From positions 1,178,001-1,242,000 of the forward strand of contig NZ_CP041030.1 in the NCBI RefSeq assembly GCF_012224145.1: DNA of 64,000 bases, written 5' to 3'. Made by a program: the position numbers and the translations under genes. The notes beneath the pieces are model-generated. The model had not been told where the DNA came from. It was given only the letters and a program-made list of their open reading frames with translations, and ran no database searches. Source of the DNA: Francisella sp. LA112445 (lineage in GTDB: Bacteria > Pseudomonadota > Gammaproteobacteria > Francisellales > Francisellaceae). Shown one piece after another: positions 1 through 10,044 of this stretch (position 1 is the first letter of the stretch; each line of letters opens with the position of its first letter).

Positions 1-85
1 TTTATCCTTTATTTCAAAACTTGAGAGATATTATAGACAAAAAAGGGTTTTATTAAAATGTTGAGACTAACAAACTTTTAAGGTT

Positions 86-979
86 TTAATCAGTTTTTTT
101 ACTCAATCCATATTTACTAATTATATAAGCCCCTATCACACTTACTATTCCACCGACTATTCCTAAGCTGTCTTCTGTTTCATGTAAAAAAATCCAACCA
201 AGAAATATTGATATTATTGGCATAAAATATAATGATGCTATAGCTACTGTTGCTTTTAAATTTCTAAATGCATAACCCCAAAACAGATATCCTAAAGCTC
301 CTGGAAAAACTCCTATATAAATTATAACTAAAATACTTGTACAACTTGCAGAACTAACATCTACGTAGACATCTTTTGAATACACCAAAAGCATTGCTGT
401 ACCAAACCAGATAAAATAAGCCACAGCCTCTATAGGATGAAATCTTGCTAATACACTTTTTTGAAAAACAGAATATATTGCACCTGAAAAACATGCTAGA
501 TAAACAAAACAAATACCTACAAATTCAAAAGAAGTATCATCATTTGATAAAAAGATTATGCCAGCACCGACTAATGCTATACAAAAACCAAAAATACCAA
601 CTTTTGTAATCTTCTCTCTAAAAAAGAGATAAGCTAATAAAGCCACAATGATAGGAGCTTGAGCAATAATAAAGTTTGCACTAGCAGCTGTAATTCTAGC
701 TTCACCAGAGTTTAAAAAAACATTGTATGAAAAAAAACCAAAAAAGCCCAATACCGCAAATTTGACTAAATCCATAAAAGTAGGAATAGTTTTATTTTTT
801 TGCCTAATAAAGATTATTAGCATAACTATACTTGCTATAGCATATCTAGCTAAAGATAAAGCCCCAGCACTAAAACCTTCTAACATTAAATAGCGTATAC
901 CAATAAATGCAGTTGACCACATAGTAATAGTTATTAGTAATAAAGCTAAAGCTCTATTAATCGATAGATATTTTTGCAT
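86..979 (-). CDS. EamA-family (DMT superfamily) inner-membrane transporter
   Basis: A 297-residue polytopic membrane protein with about ten hydrophobic helices arranged as two similar halves (roughly residues 15-140 and 155-290), the layout of drug/metabolite transporters with tandem EamA domains. The first half carries the typical W-S-T-A-F-I-G-I-R stretch near residue 21 and an N-F-I-I-A-Q-A-P helix near 105. Members export amino acids, metabolites or drugs; the substrate cannot be read from sequence. It lies just downstream of a POT permease on the same strand (5-base gap), so the two may be cotranscribed. Length is normal for the family. Confidence 0.85.
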   Translation of the reverse strand: MQKYLSINRALALLLITITMWSTAFIGIRYLMLEGFSAGALSLARYAIASIVMLIIFIRQKNKTIPTFMDLVKFAVLGFFGFFSYNVFLNSGEARITAASANFIIAQAPIIVALLAYLFFREKITKVGIFGFCIALVGAGIIFLSNDDTSFEFVGICFVYLACFSGAIYSVFQKSVLARFHPIEAVAYFIWFGTAMLLVYSKDVYVDVSSASCTSILVIIYIGVFPGALGYLFWGYAFRNLKATVAIASLYFMPIISIFLGWIFLHETEDSLGIVGGIVSVIGAYIISKYGLSKKTD

Positions 980-984
980 AAAAA

Positions 985-2469
985 TTATTCTTGGATCATT
1001 TTATTTAATCTCTTACCTATTATAAAAGCAAAAATAGAAATAACTATCGCTATTATTGATATCATCGCAAATAAATGCTGATAACTATGGTAACTATTAA
1101 TAGTCATTTGAGTATCAAAACCTACTTTAGCATTATATCTAACTCCACTACTCACATATCCTGCAATCATAGTCCCTAATTTGATACCTATAGCAGATGT
1201 CACAAACCAAGTTCCCATTGCAAAACCCATTATTCTTCTTGGCAGAAGTTTAGCCATTAGAGCTAGTCCTAAAGCACCAATAAGAAGCTCTGCAGATGCA
1301 AAAAATACTGTAATAGATAAAACTTCCCACCAAATACTTATTTTTGCTGTTGGAGCATTAAATATACAAGCCAAATACATAGTTCCATATGCCAAACCAC
1401 ATAAAAATAAACCAAGTGCAAACTTATGTGGCAAACAAAGATCCCTATCTTTTAATTTTGTATATATTAAAGCTAGTATTGGTGAGAATATAATAACACC
1501 TAGTGTATCTAACACTCCTGGAATTTGTTGAGGATTCACATCCATACCCAAGAAGTGTAAATTTACATGATGAAGGTTAAATAGTAAAACTGTTGTAAAT
1601 TTCTGCTGATATATTATATAAAATATTACTGCATAGAAAAGTAAAACTATCGCAACCATAATCTTTTTCTTTGCCATAGAATCTTTTTCAATAAAGATTT
1701 GTGATACAAAGATAAAAAATATAAATACAGCTCCAACCCAAAGAATAATAGTTGATAAATAACCATACCTTAGTACATAGCTTAAGACAAATATCGTTAC
1801 CAGAAGCCCTATTATAAAACCATAGATTATTTTAGTATCTAACTTTGCACTACCTACACCATTATCAATATCTTTGATGCTCGAGTAGCTCAATAATGTA
1901 TTTACAATAGCTATCACAAAACCAAAGGAACATAAGAAATACGTAAATGTATATCCTAATCTTGCTGATAATACAGGTATTAGTAGTGATGCTGATAATG
2001 AGCCTAAGTTAATTGACATATAAAATATAGTATATAAAGAGTCAATTTTCGAGTGATCAGTATAAATTCTAGATATAAGATTAGTTGGGGCAGGCTTAAA
2101 CAATGCAGCACCTAATATGACTAGCGCTATAGCAATATATATAAGCCCTTTAAATGCTACAAAGGCGCCTACTCCTATCATAGCATAGCCTAACAATAAT
2201 AGTACACCACCTGTAAACATAGTTCTCTTAATACCTAGTACACTATCTGCTATATAGCCACCTACAGCATTAAAGGCGTAGCTTAATGCTGCAAATGCAC
2301 CAAATAATACGACAGCTTGTTTTTCTGTAAAATTAAAACCATAAGAGCTCATGAAAAATAGTATTGATGTATAACTAAAACCATAGTAGCCAAACCTTTC
2401 AAAGTACTCAAAAAAGCATAATAAAAAGAATGGATTCTGCTTTCTAATATTTAACATTAAGATTTCCAT
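985..2469 (-). CDS. POT/PTR-family proton-dependent oligopeptide transporter
   Basis: A 494-residue MFS-type membrane protein of the POT family. The family signature on the first helix is present: E21, E24, R25 followed by F-G-Y-Y-G, the ExxER proton-coupling motif. About 12-14 hydrophobic helices follow. Characterised members take up di- and tripeptides with protons; di/tripeptide import is the default inference here. Two ATG codons compete for the start (residue 1 and residue 5); a weak GGA lies upstream of the second, so the protein may begin at 2457. It is divergent from the glycoside/glucuronate operon, with 166 bases between. Confidence 0.88.
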   Translation of the reverse strand: MEILMLNIRKQNPFFLLCFFEYFERFGYYGFSYTSILFFMSSYGFNFTEKQAVVLFGAFAALSYAFNAVGGYIADSVLGIKRTMFTGGVLLLLGYAMIGVGAFVAFKGLIYIAIALVILGAALFKPAPTNLISRIYTDHSKIDSLYTIFYMSINLGSLSASLLIPVLSARLGYTFTYFLCSFGFVIAIVNTLLSYSSIKDIDNGVGSAKLDTKIIYGFIIGLLVTIFVLSYVLRYGYLSTIILWVGAVFIFFIFVSQIFIEKDSMAKKKIMVAIVLLFYAVIFYIIYQQKFTTVLLFNLHHVNLHFLGMDVNPQQIPGVLDTLGVIIFSPILALIYTKLKDRDLCLPHKFALGLFLCGLAYGTMYLACIFNAPTAKISIWWEVLSITVFFASAELLIGALGLALMAKLLPRRIMGFAMGTWFVTSAIGIKLGTMIAGYVSSGVRYNAKVGFDTQMTINSYHSYQHLFAMISIIAIVISIFAFIIGKRLNKMIQE

Positions 2470-2635
2470 ATAAGATTTATTTGAAATTGATTATATATTA
2501 TATGTTTAATTTTTTTAGATTTTTTGAACAACATTTATAGTAATAGATTTGTACAAAACTTTATTATTTTTATTTAAATAAATCACTTAATACTCTATAT
2601 TTGAATTATCAGTGTTGTTAGCTTTTATATTTCAA

Positions 2636-4093
2636 ATGTCAAATAAACAAGTAAGATTACCTAATATGATTGCCTATGGTTCAGGCGATTTCTTTGGTGG
2701 TGGTGCCTTTACTATTCTTGGTTTATGGTTAATGTATTTTTATACTAATATAGCTGGATTATCAGCTGCTGAGGCTGGGCTAATCGTAGCCATAGGGAGA
2801 GGTCTAGATGTATTTGCTGACCCAATTATGGGTTATATTTCTGATAATTGGCGTGGCCCTATCGGCAGAAGAAAGTTCTTTTTTGTCATAGGTGCTCCTT
2901 TAGTTTGGGTATTTGCTTTATTATGGATACCGGGATTTGGCTTTTGGTACTACTTAGTTGGATATATCGCATTTAACTTTATTTTTTCAATGATTCAAGT
3001 TCCTTATGAAACTCTAGCAGCTGAGATGACTGATAGCTATGATATTAGATCAAAAATGACTGGGATTAGAATGCTTTTTTCACAAAGTTCAAATATTGTA
3101 GCTGGTTTTTTACCTGCAGCAATTATGTACTTTTTTGCTAATGAAAAAACTTCTTTTATAATTATGGGGCTTATCTGTTCGTTTTTATTTATGTTGCCAT
3201 GGATCTTTGTATATAAATTCACATGGGAAAGAGATATTGAAATTTCAAAAAAAGAACATACTTCGTTATTCAAAGAAATTAAGTTTATTTTTATTAATAT
3301 TTTCTCAACTCTTCGAGTTAGAGCTTTTAGACTTAATCTTTTAATGTATATAGGTGCATTTGTAGCTCTAGATGTTTTTGGTGCAAGTTTTGCTTATTAT
3401 TTTACATTTATTCTTCATTATGATGTCAGTTCAGCATCTATTGTATATACATGCTTTTCGATAATTCAAGTAATCTCAGTACCAATAATTGCTTATTTAT
3501 GTATAAAAATTGGTAGTGTTATGAGCTATCGTGTCTCTATTGGTTGTCTTATTTTAAGTATGTTTAGCTTTATAATTATTCCAATATTTAGCCCTACTGT
3601 TTCATTAATACTTTTTGTTTTAATTATATTTGTATTAGGATTTGCTCGAGCTGGTTGCTATTTTACTCCGTGGAATGTTTATAACTTTATTGCAGATATA
3701 GATGAGGCTTTAACTACAAAGAGAAGAGAAGGAACTTTTGCAAGTACTATGACTGTATCTCGTAAATTGATCCAAGCATTAGCCTTTGCAATTGTGGGCT
3801 TTACATTATCTATATTTAACTTTAAAGCTGGTGCTTCAGTTCAATCTAGTTCAGCCTTATTAGGTATAAATATATGTTTTATTGGTGGAACTATATTATT
3901 TTGTATTATAGGGGCAATAGCAAGTTCAAGATTTAGATTAACTCAAGCAAAACATTTGGTATTAGTTAGTGAACTAGAGCGACTTAGAAATGGAGGTGAT
4001 TTAGAGGATGCTCCTGTTGAAGCAATTAACGTCGTAGAAGAACTTACTGGCTGGCCACATAAAAAAACTTGGGGCCGAAACAACGCATTTTAG
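2636..4093 (+). CDS. GPH-family glycoside/hexuronide:cation symporter
   Basis: A 12-helix MFS_2 (glycoside-pentoside-hexuronide) permease of 485 residues. The family feature G-R-G-x-D-x-x-x-D-P-x-x-G-Y near the second helix is clear. An upstream GTG (2612) would add eight residues, but ATG 2636 starts at the usual position just before the first helix. No convincing Shine-Dalgarno sequence precedes either. GPH proteins import disaccharides, glycosides or glucuronides with a cation. As first gene of the operon, 11 bases before a GH31 glycosidase, it most likely imports the glycosidase's substrate. The substrate itself is not determined. Confidence 0.85.
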   Translation: MSNKQVRLPNMIAYGSGDFFGGGAFTILGLWLMYFYTNIAGLSAAEAGLIVAIGRGLDVFADPIMGYISDNWRGPIGRRKFFFVIGAPLVWVFALLWIPGFGFWYYLVGYIAFNFIFSMIQVPYETLAAEMTDSYDIRSKMTGIRMLFSQSSNIVAGFLPAAIMYFFANEKTSFIIMGLICSFLFMLPWIFVYKFTWERDIEISKKEHTSLFKEIKFIFINIFSTLRVRAFRLNLLMYIGAFVALDVFGASFAYYFTFILHYDVSSASIVYTCFSIIQVISVPIIAYLCIKIGSVMSYRVSIGCLILSMFSFIIIPIFSPTVSLILFVLIIFVLGFARAGCYFTPWNVYNFIADIDEALTTKRREGTFASTMTVSRKLIQALAFAIVGFTLSIFNFKAGASVQSSSALLGINICFIGGTILFCIIGAIASSRFRLTQAKHLVLVSELERLRNGGDLEDAPVEAINVVEELTGWPHKKTWGRNNAF

Positions 4094-4104
4094 GATTTTA
4101 AATT

Positions 4105-6435
4105 ATGTTAGACATTTGTAAATTTCAACTTAAAGACACTCGTGGCGATCATATTTTATTTGAGCTCCCAGAAAAACAGATTTTTGTAAGAGTTTATGTA
4201 TTAGAAGAAAATATTTTTAGAGTACTCTTTACTAAATCTTTAAAACCAATTCTAGATAAAACATGGTCAATCACAAAAGATGACATACCTTTTGAAGGAG
4301 TTGATAGATTAGATACATCTAGCTTTAGTTGTCCAGAATTTGAAGCTTTTGGTGATGATACTTTTGCTTCAATACAAACTAACAAACTAAAATGTGAAAT
4401 AGATTTAGATGGTTTTATTATTAGTTGGTACAAAAAAGATCTAGACAAATGGGTTAAAGTTTCCCAAGACCTACAAACTCAAGCATATAACTTAGATTTC
4501 TGGTCAGATAGAGGTTCTTATCACGCGATTAAGAAAGATTCTGATGCTATGTTTTTTGGTCTTGGTGAAAAAACTGGCTCTCTTAATCGTGATAAAAAAC
4601 GTTATGAGATGAAATCTATTGATCCTATGGGTTATGATTCAGAATGCTCAGATCCTTTATATAAACATATCCCTTTTTTCATCTCTCACAATCCTATAGC
4701 TAAAACATCTTTTGGTATTTTTTATGATAACTTAAGTGATAGTTCTTTTAACTTTGGTAAAGAGATTGATAACTATCATGGTCCATATATTAGCTATGAG
4801 GCAAAAGCTGGAGACCTTGATTACTATTTTATACTCGGTGATAAAATTGCTGATGTTACAGAAACTTTTAGTTCCATTACTGGTAAAACCATCTTACCAC
4901 CCTACTGGAGCTTATATTATTCTGGTTCTACAATGACTTATACAGATCTTCCAGACGCTCAATCTCAAATGGATAACTTTATTAATGATTGCCAAAAATA
5001 TAATATCCAATGCGGCTCTTTTCAGTTAAGCTCGGGATATACCTCTATTGGTGATAAAAGATATGTTTTTAATTGGAACCACTCAAAGTTTCCTCATATA
5101 GAGGATTTTACACAAAAATATCTTAATAATGGCATTAGATTGTGTGCAAACATTAAACCATGCTTACTCCAAGATCACCCCAAATTAGATGAGGTAGCTA
5201 GTTTTAATGGTTTTATTAATAACAAGTACTATACCAAACCTGAGCTTGTACAATACTGGGATGAGTTAGGCTATTATCTAGACTTTACAAATCCAAAGAC
5301 TATTCACTGGTGGCAAGATAACGTTACAAGACAGCTTCTAGAAAAGGGTATAGAGTCTACTTGGAATGATAATAATGAATACGAAGTCTATAATGGCGAT
5401 GCTATATGTTACGGCTTTGGTAAAGAGATAAAAATCAAACATATTAAACCAGTTCAATCGCTTCTTATGACTAAATCTAGTTTTGAGGCTCAAAAAGCTT
5501 TTGCTCCTAATAAACGCCCTTACCTAATTACAAGATCTGGATGCGCTGGACTACAAAGATATGCTCAAACATGGACTGGTGACAACTATACTGAATGGAA
5601 AACTCTAAAATATAATTTAGAAATGTCTAAAGGCTTATCTTTATCTGGTATTTATAATTTTGGACATGATATCGGTGGATTTAGTGGTCCTGCTCCAGAA
5701 CCTGAACTTCTAATACGTTGGATTCAACATGGTATTTTTTACCCTAGATTCACTATTCACTCATGGAATGACGATAAGTCGGTAAATACTCCATGGATGT
5801 ATCCGGAAGCTTTAGAGACTATACAAAAAGCTTTTGATTTACGTAATGAACTAATACCATATATTTATCAACTCTGCTACCAAGCTCATAAAAATGCTAA
5901 ACCTATTATAAAACCAACATTCTATGATTTTGAAGCTGATATTAAAACATTCCAAGAAAACCCAGATTTTATGATTGGTGACCTGCTCATAGCAAATATT
6001 TTAGAAAAACACCAAAGAGTTCGTGAAATATATTTGCCTAAAGGCTCTAACTGGTATGACTACTACACTGGAGAAATTTACCCAGGTGGTAAAACTATTA
6101 GTCTAAACGTCGATATAGAAAGTATCCCTATATTCGTCAAAGAAGGAAGTATAATCGTTGTTAATAAATCAAAAGCTCAATTTAATCACTTTAAGCAAGA
6201 TTTAGCATATAAGGTTTATCCTTCTTTAAAAGATGAAACAACACATCACCATATATATCTAGATGATGGTGAGACTATGGAATATCTGAATGATAAAAGT
6301 GGTATCACATATATTAAAGTGATAAATAAAAATGCTAAACTGAATATTAGTTGGAAATATAATGGTCACGAGAACTTCAAAGTTACTCAACCTGAAATAA
6401 TTAATATGAATAAGGATTTAGAATATAATGCTTAA
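4105..6435 (+). CDS. Glycoside hydrolase family 31 alpha-glycosidase, cytoplasmic
   Basis: A 776-residue GH31 enzyme with an N-terminal mutarotase-like beta domain (about 1-245), a TIM barrel (about 255-600) and C-terminal beta domains. The nucleophile motif W-N-D-N-N-E gives D422 and the acid/base motif W-T-G-D-N gives D493, so both catalytic aspartates are present. No signal peptide is visible, so it should act on imported substrate in the cytoplasm. GH31 retaining enzymes include alpha-glucosidases, alpha-xylosidases and sulfoquinovosidases; the exact specificity is not readable. The operon context (GPH importer, glucuronate and inositol catabolism) suggests an alpha-linked glycoside that releases hexuronic acid, hexose or inositol. 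Its end overlaps the next gene by 8 bases. Confidence 0.88.
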   Translation: MLDICKFQLKDTRGDHILFELPEKQIFVRVYVLEENIFRVLFTKSLKPILDKTWSITKDDIPFEGVDRLDTSSFSCPEFEAFGDDTFASIQTNKLKCEIDLDGFIISWYKKDLDKWVKVSQDLQTQAYNLDFWSDRGSYHAIKKDSDAMFFGLGEKTGSLNRDKKRYEMKSIDPMGYDSECSDPLYKHIPFFISHNPIAKTSFGIFYDNLSDSSFNFGKEIDNYHGPYISYEAKAGDLDYYFILGDKIADVTETFSSITGKTILPPYWSLYYSGSTMTYTDLPDAQSQMDNFINDCQKYNIQCGSFQLSSGYTSIGDKRYVFNWNHSKFPHIEDFTQKYLNNGIRLCANIKPCLLQDHPKLDEVASFNGFINNKYYTKPELVQYWDELGYYLDFTNPKTIHWWQDNVTRQLLEKGIESTWNDNNEYEVYNGDAICYGFGKEIKIKHIKPVQSLLMTKSSFEAQKAFAPNKRPYLITRSGCAGLQRYAQTWTGDNYTEWKTLKYNLEMSKGLSLSGIYNFGHDIGGFSGPAPEPELLIRWIQHGIFYPRFTIHSWNDDKSVNTPWMYPEALETIQKAFDLRNELIPYIYQLCYQAHKNAKPIIKPTFYDFEADIKTFQENPDFMIGDLLIANILEKHQRVREIYLPKGSNWYDYYTGEIYPGGKTISLNVDIESIPIFVKEGSIIVVNKSKAQFNHFKQDLAYKVYPSLKDETTHHHIYLDDGETMEYLNDKSGITYIKVINKNAKLNISWKYNGHENFKVTQPEIINMNKDLEYNA

Positions 6436-7900
6436 TCTTCAAGAATTACACAACTGTAGTTTACCAAAATATGAGCGTAATAATTTAAAGCAAGGAATAT
6501 TACATATTGGTATAGGAGCTTTTCATAGAGCCCATCAAGTATTTTATATTGATAAGCTACTTAATAATGGCGATAAAGATGCCCTAAACTGGGGCTATAT
6601 AAGTGGCACTATTCGGACTAACCAAAAACTAATAGATGATCTAAAAGCAAATGATTGCCTATATACATTATCTACTAATGATGAGTCAGGAACTAAAAAC
6701 ACTGTAATAGGAGCTCTAAAAGATGTCTACTTTGCAGGTAATGGCCAATCTCAAGATTTAATTGCTAAAATTTCAAATCCAAATATTAAGATAATCACTT
6801 ATACAGTAACAGAAAAAGGTTATTATGTTGATTTATCAACTCAAGAATTAGATTTTGAAAATCCAGATATTATTCATGATTTGGATAATATGAAAACTCC
6901 CAAAACTGCTATAGGGATTACAGTTGCTGGATTATATAAACGCTGGCAAGAAAACCCTGAGACTATTACTCTACTAAGTTGTGATAACATGCCAAACAAT
7001 GGTAAGATCCTAAAAAAGGCTATTCTTGAGTTTTCAAACAAATTAGATAATGAGTTGAGCTCATGGATATCTAAAAATGTAAGCTTCCCTAGCTCTATGG
7101 TTGATAGAATTGTTCCTGCTGTTACACAACAAACATTAGATAATATTGAAACTATGATTGGCCAAAAAGATATCTCAGCAGTAGCAACTGAAGAGTTCTC
7201 TCAATGGGTGATTGAAGATGATTTTACTAATGGTCGACCTGCTCTAGAAAAAGTTGGGGTTGAATTTGTGAAAGATATCGAGCCATTTGAGAAATTAAAA
7301 CTAACTATGTTAAATGGTAGTCATAGTTTGATTGCTTATCTTGGAGCATATGCAGGTTTAAAAACTGTAGATGAAGTTATATCCCAACCTGAGTTTTATA
7401 CCTTTATTAGAAAATATATGTTAGAAATCGCTGCTCCTTTAGTTGAAGGTCTACCTCAAGAAGTCTCAACTTCAGAATATGCTGATAAGCTTTTACATAG
7501 ATTTGCTAACCCTCATCTAAAACATAAAACTGAGCAAATAGCTATGGATGGCTCTAAAAAGATCCCTCAAAGATGGTTAGGCTCTTTAGAGCACCTTTTA
7601 AAAAACAAACAAAATTACGATATTTTAGCTCTTGGTATAGCTGGATGGATATTATTCTGTAGTGGAAAAGATCAGCATGGTAAAGATCTACAAATTAGCG
7701 ATCCATTACAAGATACTTACAAATCCATATATCAAGACAATAATCAATATAAAGATATAGTTAACAGCTTCTTATCACTAAAAAGTATATTTCCAGATAA
7801 GATTGCTACAGATAAAAACTTACATGAAAAAATAATATTTTTTATTGAGCAAATCAATAAAAATAGTGTCACTAAAACTCTAGCTAAATTAGGAGAATAA
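6428..7900 (+). CDS. uxuB: Mannitol dehydrogenase family oxidoreductase, probable D-fructuronate reductase (UxuB-type)
   Basis: A 490-residue polyol-specific long-chain dehydrogenase. The N-terminal nucleotide-binding motif G-I-G-A-F-H-R-A-H spans residues 28-36, and the catalytic signature K291-x4-N296-G-x-H299-S is intact. Length matches E. coli UxuB (about 486) and mannitol 2-dehydrogenase. Predicted reaction: D-fructuronate + NADH -> D-mannonate. Family members acting on mannitol, tagaturonate or arabinitol look alike, so the specificity is inferred from the next gene, uxuA (mannonate dehydratase), one base downstream, and uxaC in the same operon. UxaB (tagaturonate reductase) is the main alternative; uxuA argues for fructuronate. 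Confidence 0.87.
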   Translation: MLNLQELHNCSLPKYERNNLKQGILHIGIGAFHRAHQVFYIDKLLNNGDKDALNWGYISGTIRTNQKLIDDLKANDCLYTLSTNDESGTKNTVIGALKDVYFAGNGQSQDLIAKISNPNIKIITYTVTEKGYYVDLSTQELDFENPDIIHDLDNMKTPKTAIGITVAGLYKRWQENPETITLLSCDNMPNNGKILKKAILEFSNKLDNELSSWISKNVSFPSSMVDRIVPAVTQQTLDNIETMIGQKDISAVATEEFSQWVIEDDFTNGRPALEKVGVEFVKDIEPFEKLKLTMLNGSHSLIAYLGAYAGLKTVDEVISQPEFYTFIRKYMLEIAAPLVEGLPQEVSTSEYADKLLHRFANPHLKHKTEQIAMDGSKKIPQRWLGSLEHLLKNKQNYDILALGIAGWILFCSGKDQHGKDLQISDPLQDTYKSIYQDNNQYKDIVNSFLSLKSIFPDKIATDKNLHEKIIFFIEQINKNSVTKTLAKLGE

Positions 7901-7901
7901 A

Positions 7902-9092
7902 ATGATAGAATCATGGCGTTGGTTTGGGCCAAATGATCCTGTATGTATTGAAGATATTATGCAAACTGGAGTTACTGATATTGTAACTGCTCTTCACCAT
8001 ATTCCTAATGGTAAAGTATGGTCTATAGATGAAATTCAAAAAAGGCAACATGAGGTTGAAAACTCTACCAAGTTAGGGAAAACAAACCTAACTTGGTCTG
8101 TTGTTGAAAGTATACCAGTTCATGAAGATATCAAAAAAGGTAAATCCACTCGTGATGAATACATAGATAATTACTGTCAAAGTATTCGTAACTTAGCAAA
8201 ATGTGGTATTAAACTAATTATCTATAACTTTATGCCAGTACTTGACTGGACTCGCACAGACTTAGGTAAGCAAACATCTAAAGGTGCAAAAACATTATCT
8301 TTCGACGAGGTTGCATTCGCAGCTTTTGATATCCATATTCTAAAAAGAGAAAATGCTGAGAACGATTATAAAGCTGATATCATCTCTCAAGCAAAAGAAT
8401 ATTTTAATAATATGTCTAATGATGAAATAGAAAAACTTACTGCTAATATAATTGCAGGTCTACCTGGTGCTGAAGAGAGTTTTTCATTAGAGCAATTCCA
8501 AGCTGCCCTTGATGAATATAAAGATGTTAATCAAGAAAGATTACGTGAAAATCTAATCTATTTTCTTAAAAAAGTAATTCCTGTAGCTGAGGAAGTTGGT
8601 GCTAAACTTGCTATACATCCTGACGATCCTCCTTTTGAGCTATTTGGCTTACCGAGAATTATTAGTACTATAAAGGACTATGATTGGCTATTTGAGAATA
8701 TCCCATCTATGGCTAATGGAATAACATTCTGTGCTGGATCACTAGGTTCTAGATGGGATAATGACCTACCTCTTATGGCTAAAAAAATTGGCAGAAGAAT
8801 ATACTTTACTCATTTAAGAAATGTTGCGCTTAATCCTGATAATCGCAGTTTTTATGAAGCTGAGCATTTATGTGGCAATACAGATATGTATGCTCTTATC
8901 AAAGAGATACTAAAGATTGAGAAAGATTCACAACCAATATATATGCGTCCTGATCATGGACAACAAATGCTTTCAGACTTAGACAAAAAAACTAACCCAG
9001 GATATTCATGCATTGGACGTATGAAAGGTCTTGCTGAAGTTCGTGGTGTTGCATATGCTGTTAAAAGAGAATTAGAAAATGAGTCAAAATAA
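7902..9092 (+). CDS. uxuA: Mannonate dehydratase
   Basis: A 396-residue UxuA, close to the 394 residues of E. coli. It starts M-I-E-S-W-R-W-F-G-P-N-D-P, a typical UxuA opening, and has the conserved I-H-P-D-D-P-P-F and C-G-N-T-D-M segments that carry metal and substrate ligands in this TIM-barrel enzyme. Reaction: D-mannonate -> 2-keto-3-deoxy-D-gluconate (KDG) + water, in the cytoplasm, needing a divalent metal. It starts one base after the preceding dehydrogenase and overlaps kdgK by 14 bases, so translational coupling is likely. Confidence 0.95.
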   Translation: MIESWRWFGPNDPVCIEDIMQTGVTDIVTALHHIPNGKVWSIDEIQKRQHEVENSTKLGKTNLTWSVVESIPVHEDIKKGKSTRDEYIDNYCQSIRNLAKCGIKLIIYNFMPVLDWTRTDLGKQTSKGAKTLSFDEVAFAAFDIHILKRENAENDYKADIISQAKEYFNNMSNDEIEKLTANIIAGLPGAEESFSLEQFQAALDEYKDVNQERLRENLIYFLKKVIPVAEEVGAKLAIHPDDPPFELFGLPRIISTIKDYDWLFENIPSMANGITFCAGSLGSRWDNDLPLMAKKIGRRIYFTHLRNVALNPDNRSFYEAEHLCGNTDMYALIKEILKIEKDSQPIYMRPDHGQQMLSDLDKKTNPGYSCIGRMKGLAEVRGVAYAVKRELENESK

Positions 9093-10044
9093 ACTTTTAG
9101 CTATTGGTGAGTGTATGCTTGAGCTTAGTGGTCAAATCGAGCTAGGCTCTCAGGCTAAACTAAACTTTGGTGGAGATGTTTTAAATACTGCGTTGTACTT
9201 TGCAAGGCTTAGTGGAGATGTATCTTTTCTTACAGCTCTTGGTGACGATAACTTTTCAGCTCAAATGATATCTCATTGGGATACTGAAAATATTGATACT
9301 TCAAAAGTTTTAAAAATTAAAGACAAAGTCCCTGGTTTATACGCTATTCAAACAGATAAGCAAGGAGAAAGAAGTTTTTATTACTGGCGCGAGCAAGCTC
9401 CTATTAAGGAAATCTTTAACTATCTATCAGTAGAAGATCTAAAGCAATATACTAAAGAATATAAATATCTATATTTTTCTGGTATTTCACTTTCTAGATG
9501 GGATGATAAACAGTTAGAAATATTTGTAAACTGGTTAAAAGATTTTAAGTCCTCTGGTGAAGATAAAGAGATTATTTTTGATTTAAATTATCGTCCGAAG
9601 TGCTGGCAATCAAAAGAGCAAACAAAAGCTTATTTACATAAGGTTTTAAAATATGTAACTGTAATTTTAACGACTTTTGATGATGAAGAGCTTCTTTTTG
9701 ATGATCTTAACTATCAGCAAACTCTTGATAGGTATAATAACTTCAATATTCCAATAGTTATTATAAAGCATGGTACAAACCCCACTGTCTTACAATATCA
9801 AGATCAAATCAATCTGATCGAGGCTAGTACGATTGTTTCACCTATAGATACAACAGCGGCTGGAGATAGTTTTAATGCTGCTTTCTTAGTAGCTTTTGCA
9901 AACAAATTAGACTTGGAAACAAGTATTAAATTTGCTCAAAACTTCGCTGCTGAAATTATTCAGCATCATGGCGCTATAATTGATAAAAAGCATACTGATA
10001 AATATATAAATAAGTTAAAGGAGCTAACAAATGCCAATAGCTAA
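9079..10044 (+). CDS. kdgK: 2-keto-3-deoxygluconate kinase (PfkB family)
   Basis: A 321-residue ribokinase-type sugar kinase. The start region (L-A-I-G-E-C-M-L-E-L) and the C-terminal anion-hole motif D-T-T-A-A-G-D (residues 257-263, catalytic base D263) are typical of PfkB kinases; the usual G-A-G-D reads A-A-G-D. Predicted reaction: KDG + ATP -> KDPG. The assignment rests on family plus position between uxuA and eda, each overlapping it by 14 bases. Fructokinase or another sugar kinase would be the alternative without that context. Confidence 0.9.
   Translation: MSQNKLLAIGECMLELSGQIELGSQAKLNFGGDVLNTALYFARLSGDVSFLTALGDDNFSAQMISHWDTENIDTSKVLKIKDKVPGLYAIQTDKQGERSFYYWREQAPIKEIFNYLSVEDLKQYTKEYKYLYFSGISLSRWDDKQLEIFVNWLKDFKSSGEDKEIIFDLNYRPKCWQSKEQTKAYLHKVLKYVTVILTTFDDEELLFDDLNYQQTLDRYNNFNIPIVIIKHGTNPTVLQYQDQINLIEASTIVSPIDTTAAGDSFNAAFLVAFANKLDLETSIKFAQNFAAEIIQHHGAIIDKKHTDKYINKLKELTNANS

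Noticed and set aside
1181-1531. Plus-strand open frame of 116 codons
   Set aside because: It lies entirely inside the POT permease gene on the other strand and has no recognisable protein features.
2569-2582. Perfect 14-base palindrome TTTATTTAAATAAA in the divergent gap before the GPH permease
   Set aside because: Pure A/T palindromes of this length are expected by chance in such AT-rich DNA; no linked regulator and no second copy at the other operon gap.
2612-2635. GTG start extending the GPH permease by eight residues
   Set aside because: No ribosome site, and the added residues are not typical of the family; ATG 2636 preferred.
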